The position numbers and the translations under genes were made by a program. DNA of 64,000 nt from Mucilaginibacter limnophilus (GTDB taxonomy: Bacteria; Bacteroidota; Bacteroidia; Sphingobacteriales; Sphingobacteriaceae). The notes below the pieces were generated by a model. The model was not told where the DNA came from. It did no database searches and saw only the letters and a program-made list of their open reading frames with translations. How positions within the stretch are numbered: the first letter of the stretch is position 1; the number at the start of each line of letters is the position of its first letter. The DNA lies in assembly GCF_004005815.1 (NCBI RefSeq), contig NZ_SACK01000003.1:124001-188000 (forward strand), given 5' to 3'. Of this stretch, positions 55,260-62,838 are shown piece after piece.

Positions 55260-55700
55260 ATGAAAACAATTCGCAGTTTTTTTGTAGCAGCATTTACGTT
55301 GCTGGTAACCGTTAATGCAGCTAATGCTTTCGATTTACCTTTAGTACCAAAACCTGTAAAGTATTCTCCGCTTATCTATCAGCAAAGCCCCTTTCCGGCT
55401 TGGAGTATTGGTGCAAAAATTATAAATAACGGAACACAAGTAGAGTTGTGGGTTTATTACTATACAGCTCCAACAACGTCTGTTAATGCAACAGCGCCTG
55501 TAGATCTATATGCTACTTTTTCACTTCCTGGTGGCGGAACAATGACAGCACCTGTATTTGCAGGAACTAATCATGCTGTATATTCTACGGGAGCCCCCGC
55601 TGGGCTCATTTACTGCGGATATATGACAAAGGTAACTGCAGCACCAGGTAGTAATATTAATACCTTTGTTGCTCAGACAGGGCCAATATGTAGTAACTGA
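55260..55700 (+). CDS. small secreted protein, unknown
   Basis: A 146-residue protein with a signal peptide (residues about 1-22, ending NAANA). The mature part is rich in threonine, alanine, glycine and tyrosine, predicted all-beta, with only two cysteines (YCGY and PICSN) that could form a disulfide. It has its own promoter, hairpin leader and terminator. No family is recognised. Confidence 0.72.
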   Translation: MKTIRSFFVAAFTLLVTVNAANAFDLPLVPKPVKYSPLIYQQSPFPAWSIGAKIINNGTQVELWVYYYTAPTTSVNATAPVDLYATFSLPGGGTMTAPVFAGTNHAVYSTGAPAGLIYCGYMTKVTAAPGSNINTFVAQTGPICSN

Positions 55701-55709
55701 GTAAATGCT

Positions 55710-55738
55710 AAAAGAGCCTGGTATTTACAGGCTCTTTT
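55710..55738. terminator. bidirectional terminator between the secreted-protein and icd genes
   Basis: An 11-bp stem (AAAAGAGCCTG 55710-55720 with CAGGCTCTTTT 55728-55738) and a seven-base loop lie between convergent genes, with T runs on both strands. Confidence 0.88.
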
Positions 55739-55754
55739 TATAAATTTCTAAAGT

Positions 55755-57215
55755 TTATTGCCCCTGCGCCAGCGAATAGCCGATCTTGCCGTCAAACAGC
55801 ATCAGCATTTCTACAGAACACACTTTTATAACGTCTGACAGTTCAGCCGCTATTTCAAAGCAATCACGCTGGGTTAGCTCACCACCTTCAGGACGTTCAA
55901 AACGGATACGGAACTGGTTAACAAGTTCGGTATAAACAGAACCGGTTGGCCATACCTGTGTGCCACGGTTTGATATCATGATCAGTTCGAATTTATCATT
56001 CAACTTTGATTTTGCCAGTCCGGCAATTTCGCCCGGCTGCAATGCTGATTCAACAAACACGTCGACACCCTGAATTTCTTCATTAACATCAGGGTTGGTA
56101 ACCGTTATTTTATTTTTTTCAGGATGGAAATCAAAATTGGTTTTACACTCAAAATTAGGATGAGCAATAACACCACCATTTGACGGGTGCTTGCCTAAAT
56201 TGGCGATGATCGCGTTAGCAAAACCTTCTGTGTTTACTGAAGGTGTATTGCGGTTGCCGAAGTCGCCTGTGTGTACGCCTTGCTCAAGCGTGTAAAGTAA
56301 AGCGTTCTCAATTGATGCGGCGTTGTTTGTAAGACCCATGTAGCGCAGCATTGATATACCCGACAATAATAATGCTGTTGGATTAGCTATGCCCTTGCCT
56401 GCAATATCGGGCGCGGTACCATGAACTGCTTCAAAAATTGAAATATTATCGCCGATGTTGGCTGATGGCGCAAAACCTAAGCCACCTACTAAACCGGCGC
56501 AAAGGTCAGATACAATATCGCCTTGTAGGTTTGTGAGCACTATAGCCTGGAACATTTCAGGATGAGCAACCAGTTTCATACACAGGTCGTCAACAATAAT
56601 ATCGCTTGCCTGTATCTCAGGGTAGTCCTTCGCTATCTGGTAAAAAGTTTCAAGGAAGATACCGTCGGTAAGCTTCATGATATTGGCTTTGTGGCCGCAT
56701 GCAAGTTTTTTCAATCCTTTACGACGTGCCATTTCGAATGCATAACGAATAACCTGCGCCGAGCCGGGACGTGTGATAATACGACGGCCAACAGCTACGT
56801 CATTGGTAAGCATGTGCTCAATACCACCATATGTATCCTCTATATTTTCACGAATGATAGTCAGGTTGATTTGCATCCCCGCGTTTGAAAACACCGTATT
56901 TACGCCGTTAAGCGAACGGAAATCGCGCTGATTTGCATAAGTGTTCCATACTTTGCGGGCTGTAACGTTTATACTTTTCACACCCTTACCCTTAGGAGTT
57001 TCCATTGGGCCTTTAAACAATATACCAAGGTTTTCAATGGTTTCCTTAGCTTTTTCGGTCATGCCGGTTGAGTGGCCTGCATCAAAATACGATTTACCCA
57101 TTTCAACAAACTCATAATCGAGCTGTACATCGCATGCTTCAAAAATTTTAAGGACTGCCGCCATTATCTCGGGGCCTATACCATCGCCGTTGGCTACTGC
57201 TATTTTGGTCTTCAT
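55755..57215 (-). CDS. icd: NADP-dependent isocitrate dehydrogenase (long form)
   Basis: This TCA-cycle enzyme oxidises isocitrate to 2-oxoglutarate. The 486-residue length and C-terminal extension of about 150 residues match the Thermus/Rickettsia-type NADP enzyme rather than the 416-residue E. coli form. Visible features are MKTKIAVANGDGIGPEIM, TIIRENIEDTYGGIEH, ITRPGSAQVIRYAFEMAR and GDIVSDLCAGLVGGLGFAPSANIG. A TATATTTG -7 box is about 35 bases upstream. Confidence 0.94.
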   Translation of the reverse strand: MKTKIAVANGDGIGPEIMAAVLKIFEACDVQLDYEFVEMGKSYFDAGHSTGMTEKAKETIENLGILFKGPMETPKGKGVKSINVTARKVWNTYANQRDFRSLNGVNTVFSNAGMQINLTIIRENIEDTYGGIEHMLTNDVAVGRRIITRPGSAQVIRYAFEMARRKGLKKLACGHKANIMKLTDGIFLETFYQIAKDYPEIQASDIIVDDLCMKLVAHPEMFQAIVLTNLQGDIVSDLCAGLVGGLGFAPSANIGDNISIFEAVHGTAPDIAGKGIANPTALLLSGISMLRYMGLTNNAASIENALLYTLEQGVHTGDFGNRNTPSVNTEGFANAIIANLGKHPSNGGVIAHPNFECKTNFDFHPEKNKITVTNPDVNEEIQGVDVFVESALQPGEIAGLAKSKLNDKFELIMISNRGTQVWPTGSVYTELVNQFRIRFERPEGGELTQRDCFEIAAELSDVIKVCSVEMLMLFDGKIGYSLAQGQ

Positions 57216-57249
57216 AGAAAAAACTGGTTTATGGGGTTGAAAAACGTTG

Positions 57250-57257
57250 CAAATATA
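57250..57257 (-). promoter_or_regulatory. candidate -7 box for icd
   Basis: The minus strand reads TATATTTG, about 35 bases before the icd start. No convincing TTG lies at the right distance for a -33 element. Confidence 0.35.
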
Positions 57258-57343
57258 CGCATTTGGCTACCCTGTTTGAAGTGGAACAGTCAAATTGGTG
57301 TATGGTTTTTAAAAGATTTGCGGTAAACTTGCACTAATTATAC

Positions 57344-58483
57344 ATGAAAGCATTCTACGGAGATCTAAAATTAGGTATACTGGGCGGCGGACAATTAGGC
57401 CGCATGCTGATACAGCAGGCCATAAATTATAATGTAACGGTAAAGGTACTCGACCCCGACCGCGAGGCGCCATGCCGTAAGTTATGTGAGGAGTTTACCG
57501 TCGGCTCGTTAAGTGACTACGCTACGGTTTACAACTTTGGCAAAAAGGTTGACCTGCTTACCATTGAAATTGAGAAAGTTAACGTTGATGCGCTTGAACA
57601 ACTCGAGCGTGAGGGTGTGCTGGTGTATCCGCAATCGCGTGTGATAAGGTTGATACAGGATAAGGGCTTGCAAAAGCAATTTTTCAAGGAAAATGATATC
57701 CCGACGGCTGAGTTCCAGATCATATCATCACAAGAGCAACTGCTGAATAGTGCTATTCCCTTTCCTTATATACAGAAACTACGCAGAGATGGCTATGACG
57801 GCAAAGGGGTATATAAAGTAATAAGCGAAGAAGACCTAAAAGGTGCTTTTACCGCACCAAGCCTTATTGAGCGCTGGGTTGATTTTGAAAAAGAGATTGC
57901 GGTTATTGTTGCCCGTAACGAGAGCGGCGAAGTAAAAACATTCCCTTTGGTTGAAATGGAATTCAACCCGCAGGCTAACCTTGTGGAGTTTCTGATCTCG
58001 CCATCTACCCTTTCGTTTGAAATACAACAGGAAGCCGCCCTAATAGCTCACAAAATAGCTGATGACCTGAAGATTGTAGGTTTGCTAGCGGTAGAAATGT
58101 TTTTAGATAAACACGGCAAAATATTGGTTAATGAATTAGCGCCGCGTCCGCATAACAGCGGTCACCAAAGTATTGAAGGTAACGTAGTGTCACAATTTGA
58201 GCAACACTTGCGCGCGATATTTAACCAGCCGCTGGGTGATACCGCCTGCCTTAACAACGCCATTATGATAAACGTTTTAGGCGAAGAAGGTTATGAAGGT
58301 CCGGCTGTTTACCAGGGTATTGAAAAAGTGCTGAAATGTCCAGGGGTATATGTGCATTTATATGGCAAAGCATTAACTAAGCCTTTCCGCAAGATGGGGC
58401 ATGTTACTATTGTTGATGCGGACAGGGAACAAGCTATTGAAAGGGCAAGGTACGTGCAGAAGACGCTTAAAGTAATATCGTAA
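57344..58483 (+). CDS. purK: N5-carboxyaminoimidazole ribonucleotide synthase PurK
   Basis: PurK is an ATP-grasp enzyme that carboxylates aminoimidazole ribonucleotide to N5-CAIR. The 379-residue protein has the N-terminal LGILGGGQLGRML motif, the ATP-grasp region KLRRDGYDGKGVY and the metal-site segment VNELAPRPHNSGHQSIEG. It works with purE, which lies about 180 bp downstream behind a palindromic repeat element. Confidence 0.97.
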   Translation: MKAFYGDLKLGILGGGQLGRMLIQQAINYNVTVKVLDPDREAPCRKLCEEFTVGSLSDYATVYNFGKKVDLLTIEIEKVNVDALEQLEREGVLVYPQSRVIRLIQDKGLQKQFFKENDIPTAEFQIISSQEQLLNSAIPFPYIQKLRRDGYDGKGVYKVISEEDLKGAFTAPSLIERWVDFEKEIAVIVARNESGEVKTFPLVEMEFNPQANLVEFLISPSTLSFEIQQEAALIAHKIADDLKIVGLLAVEMFLDKHGKILVNELAPRPHNSGHQSIEGNVVSQFEQHLRAIFNQPLGDTACLNNAIMINVLGEEGYEGPAVYQGIEKVLKCPGVYVHLYGKALTKPFRKMGHVTIVDADREQAIERARYVQKTLKVIS

Positions 58484-58494
58484 TTTAACACCCA

Positions 58495-58643
58495 CGTCAT
58501 TGCGAGGAACGAAGCAATCTCTTTTAGCTAAGTTTGTCATTCTGAACGTAGTGAAGAATCTGTTTGCCGATAGATGCTTCGTTCCTCAGCATGACAATTA
58601 GGAGAAGAAAAGTTCAGAGATTGCTTCGTTCCTCGCAATGACG
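58495..58643. repeat. nested palindromic repeat element between purK and purE
   Basis: The outer arms are a perfect 28-bp inverted repeat (58495-58522 with 58616-58643, CGTCATTGCGAGGAACGAAG-type). Nested inside is a 64-bp element (58534-58597) that matches copy 1 at 5629-5692 at 58 of 64 positions and is itself an imperfect palindrome. Outer and inner arms share the GAGGAACGAAGC core. Confidence 0.93.
58534..58597. repeat. 64-bp dispersed repeat, copy 2
   Basis: This inner element is 90% identical to the copy in the Rieske/folD gap, with all differences being single-base changes. Its ends TTGTCAT and ATGACAA are complementary. Confidence 0.9.
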
Positions 58644-58662
58644 CTTAAATAAACTATCAACT

Positions 58663-59154
58663 ATGAACTCCCCAAAAATCGGAATAATAATGGGCAGCAA
58701 GTCAGACCTGCCAGTAATGCAGGATGCCGCTGACGTGCTTAAAGAACTTGGCGTGCCTTACGAAATAACCGTAGTATCAGCACATCGTACACCCGACCGC
58801 ATGTTTGCCTACGCAAAGGAAGCGCATGGCCGCGGTATTAAAGTTATTATTGCGGGCGCAGGTGGCGCGGCGCATTTGCCGGGTATGGTGGCTTCTTTAA
58901 CGCACTTGCCTGTTATTGGTGTTCCGGTGAAGTCGAGCAATTCGATAGACGGCTGGGACTCGATATTATCTATACTGCAAATGCCTAATGGCATTCCGGT
59001 TGCAACTGTGGCGCTTAATGCAGCTAAAAATGCAGGTATATTGGCTGCACAGATCATCGGGACAACTGATGCAAATGTTACTCAAAACCTCATCGCTTTT
59101 AAACAGGAGCTCGCCCGTAAAGTAGAAGAATCGGCAAAAGAAATGGAAGGTTAA
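58663..59154 (+). CDS. purE: N5-carboxyaminoimidazole ribonucleotide mutase PurE
   Basis: PurE rearranges N5-CAIR to CAIR in purine synthesis. The 163-residue class I protein has GSKSDLPVM, VSAHRTPDRM (the catalytic His segment) and GVPVKSSNSIDGWDSILSILQMP. It follows purK but is separated by a nested palindrome that could form a strong RNA hairpin. Because purK alone is followed by this element, some transcripts may end there. Confidence 0.97.
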   Translation: MNSPKIGIIMGSKSDLPVMQDAADVLKELGVPYEITVVSAHRTPDRMFAYAKEAHGRGIKVIIAGAGGAAHLPGMVASLTHLPVIGVPVKSSNSIDGWDSILSILQMPNGIPVATVALNAAKNAGILAAQIIGTTDANVTQNLIAFKQELARKVEESAKEMEG

Positions 59155-59202
59155 TTACAGGAGAATAATCTGTAAATTAGCGTAACCAATCCTGTATCAG
59201 TC

Positions 59203-59625
59203 ATGGCAAAAAATAAAACTGCCGAAACCGAAGTAAGCGTAAACGACTTTATTAACACAGTCGCCGACGAAAAGAAGCGTGCCGACGCTTTTAAGCTGCT
59301 GAAGATTTTTGAGGAAGAAACCGGTTACCCGGCAAAAATGTGGGGGCCGAGTATTATTGGCTTCGGCAGTTACCATTATAAATACGCCAGCGGACATGAA
59401 GGCGACATGCCTTTGGCCGGGTTCTCGCCACGAAAAGATGCTGTTTCTTTATATACTTACCTGGCAGCTGATAATCGCGAAGAGATGCTGCAAAGGCTGG
59501 GCAAGCATAAAGCTGCTAAGGGTTGCGTATATATCAAAAAGACAGAAGATATTTATGAAAGCGTACTCAGAGAAATGATTCGTATGTCAGTAAAAACATT
59601 GCAGGAGCTTTATTCGGCTCAATAA
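59203..59625 (+). CDS. DUF1801 family protein
   Basis: The 140-residue protein matches the DUF1801/YdhG-like pattern: KAETEVSVNDFINTV-type N-terminus with VADEKKRADAF, WGPSIIGFGSYHYKY, and PLAGFSPRKDAVSLYTYL. The family is small, soluble and uncharacterised. It starts 48 bp after purE in the same direction and may be cotranscribed; no functional link to purine synthesis is known. Confidence 0.87.
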   Translation: MAKNKTAETEVSVNDFINTVADEKKRADAFKLLKIFEEETGYPAKMWGPSIIGFGSYHYKYASGHEGDMPLAGFSPRKDAVSLYTYLAADNREEMLQRLGKHKAAKGCVYIKKTEDIYESVLREMIRMSVKTLQELYSAQ

Positions 59626-59711
59626 TTTTTTCTGACCATTTTTTTTATATGTTCGAAATTTAACCTGCACCTCACCGCTGTATTTCCTATTTTTGCCGGC
59701 CGGCAAAAAAC

Positions 59712-61070
59712 ATGAAAGCAGCTTACTTTAAATATAAACCGCATTATAAAGATACCCTGAAACTGGCTATCCCGGTAGTGATCTCACAGGTGGGGCATAT
59801 CTCTGTTCACCTGTCGGATAGCATTGTAGTGGGACATTTTGTAGGTACTGTGGCTTTGGCAGCGGTATCTTTGGTTGGCAGTATTTTTATTGTTCCGATG
59901 CTGATAGGCATGGGGATCTCTTACGGACTTACACCTCTTATTTCCCAGGAAAACGGTCGCAGTAATTATGCGGAATGCGGCAGGCTGCTTAGCAACAGTT
60001 TTATCATTAATTTGATTACCGGCGCCATACTTTTCCTGATCATGTACTTCGGTTCGGTTTATGTACTCGACCATCTTAAGCAGTCGCCGGAAGTTGTTGC
60101 GCAGGCAAAGCCTTTTTTAGTGTTGCTTGGCTTTTCAATTATACCGCTGTTAATTTTCAACACCTTTAAGCAGTTTGCCGAAGGGTTAGGCTTTACCAAA
60201 CAAGCCATGCAGATATCCATTTGGGGAAACGTGATCAATATTTGCCTGGGGATAATTTTCGTAAGGGGCATGTTTGGTATTGAGCCAATGGGTATTAAAG
60301 GCGTTGGTTACAGTACACTTATTGATCGTTGCCTGATGGCTATCGCCATGTCGTTTTACGTGTTCAGATCAAAAAGATTTAAAGAGTATCTTAAAGGGTT
60401 TGTTTTTGGTAAGATAGATAAAATCCGCTGTATCAATATTTTAAAGATAGGAATACCTGTTGCATTACAGGGCACTTTTGAGGTTGGAGCTTTTGGTGGA
60501 GCAAACATTCTTATCGGCACAATTGGAGCAACTCAACAGGCTGCGCACCAGGTAGCTATCAATATGGCGGCCGTTACTTTTATGGTTGCTACTGGTATTT
60601 CATCTGCGGCGGCAATACGGTCGGGCAATAATTTTGGCGCTAAAAACCATCAACTATTGCGTATGTCGGCACTGTCAAGTTACCACATTGTGCTTGCATT
60701 TATGACCTTTACTGCAATAGTTTTTGTAATTGCAAACAAATGGTTGCCATGGATAGTAACAAATGATACTAATGTGATTGCTGTAGCTTCGCAACTGCTT
60801 TTGTTTGCTGCGGTTTTCCAGGTATTTGACGGTGCTCAGGTTGTTGGCTTAGGCATTTTACGTGGCATGGGTGATGTAAATATCCCAACAGTGATTACAT
60901 TAATAGCTTATTGGATAATAGGTTTACCCATAGGATATTTTGCAGGGATTTATTTAGGATACGGCGCAAACGGCATATGGGTTGGCTTGGTTTGCGGACT
61001 TGCCGCGGCGGCAATTATGCTTTATTTCCGGTTCAATAAAATTAGCAGGAAATTACTTGTAACGTATTAA
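59712..61070 (+). CDS. MATE family multidrug/metabolite exporter
   Basis: A 452-residue exporter with about 12 predicted membrane segments and the MATE internal repeat. The first half starts LKLAIPVVISQVGHISVHLSDSIVVGHFVG and the second ILKIGIPVALQGTFEVGAFGGANILIGTIG, the NorM/DinF opening of each half. It should export cationic or neutral compounds in exchange for Na+ or H+. Substrate is unknown. It is convergent with the HDAC-fold gene. Confidence 0.92.
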   Translation: MKAAYFKYKPHYKDTLKLAIPVVISQVGHISVHLSDSIVVGHFVGTVALAAVSLVGSIFIVPMLIGMGISYGLTPLISQENGRSNYAECGRLLSNSFIINLITGAILFLIMYFGSVYVLDHLKQSPEVVAQAKPFLVLLGFSIIPLLIFNTFKQFAEGLGFTKQAMQISIWGNVINICLGIIFVRGMFGIEPMGIKGVGYSTLIDRCLMAIAMSFYVFRSKRFKEYLKGFVFGKIDKIRCINILKIGIPVALQGTFEVGAFGGANILIGTIGATQQAAHQVAINMAAVTFMVATGISSAAAIRSGNNFGAKNHQLLRMSALSSYHIVLAFMTFTAIVFVIANKWLPWIVTNDTNVIAVASQLLLFAAVFQVFDGAQVVGLGILRGMGDVNIPTVITLIAYWIIGLPIGYFAGIYLGYGANGIWVGLVCGLAAAAIMLYFRFNKISRKLLVTY

Positions 61071-61073
61071 CTA

Positions 61074-61976
61074 TCAGAAGTATATATCGTTAGCAATTCT
61101 GTATGTATTGCAATGAGCTTCTACAATATCTTTAATGTCTTTCGAATAGCCGCCGCCCATACTAACCTGTAACGGGATACCTTTAGAAGCACACAGTTCC
61201 AACACCATCCGGTCACGCTGCTTGCATCCTTCCTTGGTTAATGATAACTTACCCAGCTTATCAGTGGCCAATATATCTACACCAGAAAGATAGAATACGA
61301 AATCAGGCTTTTGCTTTTCAAATAAAGTTGGCAGAGTTTGTCTCAAGATATTAAGGTATTCCTCATCTCCGGTACTATCGGGCAAATCAATATCAAGGCT
61401 TGAACGTTCCTTACGGTATGGAAAATTGTTAGCGCCATGCATGGAAAAGGTAAACACCCTTGGCTCATTTTCAAATATCTGTGCGGTGCCATTACCCTGG
61501 TGCACATCTAAATCAACTATTAAAACAGATTGAGCTATATTATTATTAAACAAATAATTAGCCGCTATAGCCTGATCGTTCAATAAGCAAAAACCTTCGC
61601 CCCAGTTGCTGCCCGCATGGTGCGTTCCGCCGGCAATATTGAACGCTATACCATTCCCAATGGCGTAATGGCATCCGTCGATAGTGCCCTGCGCTATCCG
61701 TATCTCACGCTCAATCAACTGTGCCGACAATGGAAAACCAATCCGCCGTATCTCCTTTGCCGGAAGCGTCAGATCTCTCAATTGATGCCAATAGTAAACA
61801 TCGTGCGTAGCTGTTATTACTTCCTCACTACAGGTCGCGGGTGAAAACAGGTTCTCTTGTGTAATGGTTCCTTCATGAAGCAACTGCTCGGGTATCAGTT
61901 CATATTTAAGCATTGGGAAACGGTGGCCTTCAGGCAAAGGATGAGCGTATATAGGGTCGAAGGCTATTTTAAGCAT
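61074..61976 (-). CDS. HDAC-family (histone deacetylase fold) zinc deacylase
   Basis: The 300-residue enzyme has the zinc-dependent deacetylase hallmarks: GGTHHAGSNWGEGFCLLNDQAIA (catalytic His pair), LIVDLDVHQGNGTAQIF and SGVDILATDKLGKLSL with the metal-binding aspartates, then GGGYSKDI. The start at 61976 (MLKIAFDP) is preferred over the longer frame to 62012 because it matches the family. It overlaps the bestrophin stop by eight bases. Family members deacetylate small molecules or lysines; a role linked to kynureninase is possible but not shown. Confidence 0.9.
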   Translation of the reverse strand: MLKIAFDPIYAHPLPEGHRFPMLKYELIPEQLLHEGTITQENLFSPATCSEEVITATHDVYYWHQLRDLTLPAKEIRRIGFPLSAQLIEREIRIAQGTIDGCHYAIGNGIAFNIAGGTHHAGSNWGEGFCLLNDQAIAANYLFNNNIAQSVLIVDLDVHQGNGTAQIFENEPRVFTFSMHGANNFPYRKERSSLDIDLPDSTGDEEYLNILRQTLPTLFEKQKPDFVFYLSGVDILATDKLGKLSLTKEGCKQRDRMVLELCASKGIPLQVSMGGGYSKDIKDIVEAHCNTYRIANDIYF

Positions 61977-62838
61977 TTTTCGCCTCGAATATTTCGCCCA
62001 CATGTTTTTCAATTCCCTCGGCTATTGAAACCAGCGGAAGATCATTAGCATCAAGACCGAACGGATCTTCAATTTCTTCAGCTATCAGTTCAACACTGGC
62101 GAAAACAAATAAGATAAAGCAGACAAAAGGTATTACATAATAGCGCAGATCTACAACCCAGGCAAAAGGCAGCGTCATAATGTAAGTGAAGATAAACTTC
62201 TTTATGAATACGCTATATGAGAAAGGTATCGGTGTTTTTTTAATACGCTCGCAGGCGCCGCAAATATCTGTAAAAGAAGCCATTTCGGCATTTACACTTA
62301 ACAGTTGCTCCGGATTGATAACGCCTGCTTTATTCAGTCTGTAAATGCGTGAAATTATAGCGGTTGCTACTTGATTAGGCGCATGTTTGCTCGTATCAAG
62401 GGTTATAAAACTTTGATCTTCATTGGTATGGATATCGCGTAAGTGACGCTTTAAAACCCTTGCATAAAATGGAATAGCGAAGTTGAAGAAGGCAATATCA
62501 TCTTCGCTATGAAGCAGATATTTCAATTTGATGGCAAGGTTACGACTGTTGTTTACAAGGCTTCCCCATAGTTTGCGGCCTTCCCACCACCTGTCGTAAG
62601 CCGAATTGATACGGAAAGCAAGCAGTAAAGAAAATAAGAAGCCGATGGTTTGATGTACGTAAGTTATTTTAGTAAGCACATGTGTTTTTTCAATGCCCAC
62701 TATAACAAGCAGCACATAATCAATTACGGCGGCGTAAACACCTACGGCAACAATCAGCGGAAACAGTTCGCGCAGGGTATCCGCGCGATGAAAAGTAAAA
62801 ATGAATTTAAACCAATCTTTAGGGTTGTAACTTATCAT
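61969..62838 (-). CDS. bestrophin-family anion channel (UPF0187)
   Basis: The 289-residue membrane protein matches bacterial bestrophins: an N-terminal region with WFKFIFTFHRADTL, RINSAYDRWWEGRKLWGSLVNNSRNLA, and a C-terminal EEIEDPFGLDANDLPL acidic segment. Members are pentameric channels for monovalent ions. It overlaps kynureninase upstream by four bases (ATGA) and the deacetylase downstream by eight, so all three are translationally linked. Confidence 0.92.
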   Translation of the reverse strand: MISYNPKDWFKFIFTFHRADTLRELFPLIVAVGVYAAVIDYVLLVIVGIEKTHVLTKITYVHQTIGFLFSLLLAFRINSAYDRWWEGRKLWGSLVNNSRNLAIKLKYLLHSEDDIAFFNFAIPFYARVLKRHLRDIHTNEDQSFITLDTSKHAPNQVATAIISRIYRLNKAGVINPEQLLSVNAEMASFTDICGACERIKKTPIPFSYSVFIKKFIFTYIMTLPFAWVVDLRYYVIPFVCFILFVFASVELIAEEIEDPFGLDANDLPLVSIAEGIEKHVGEIFEAKNA

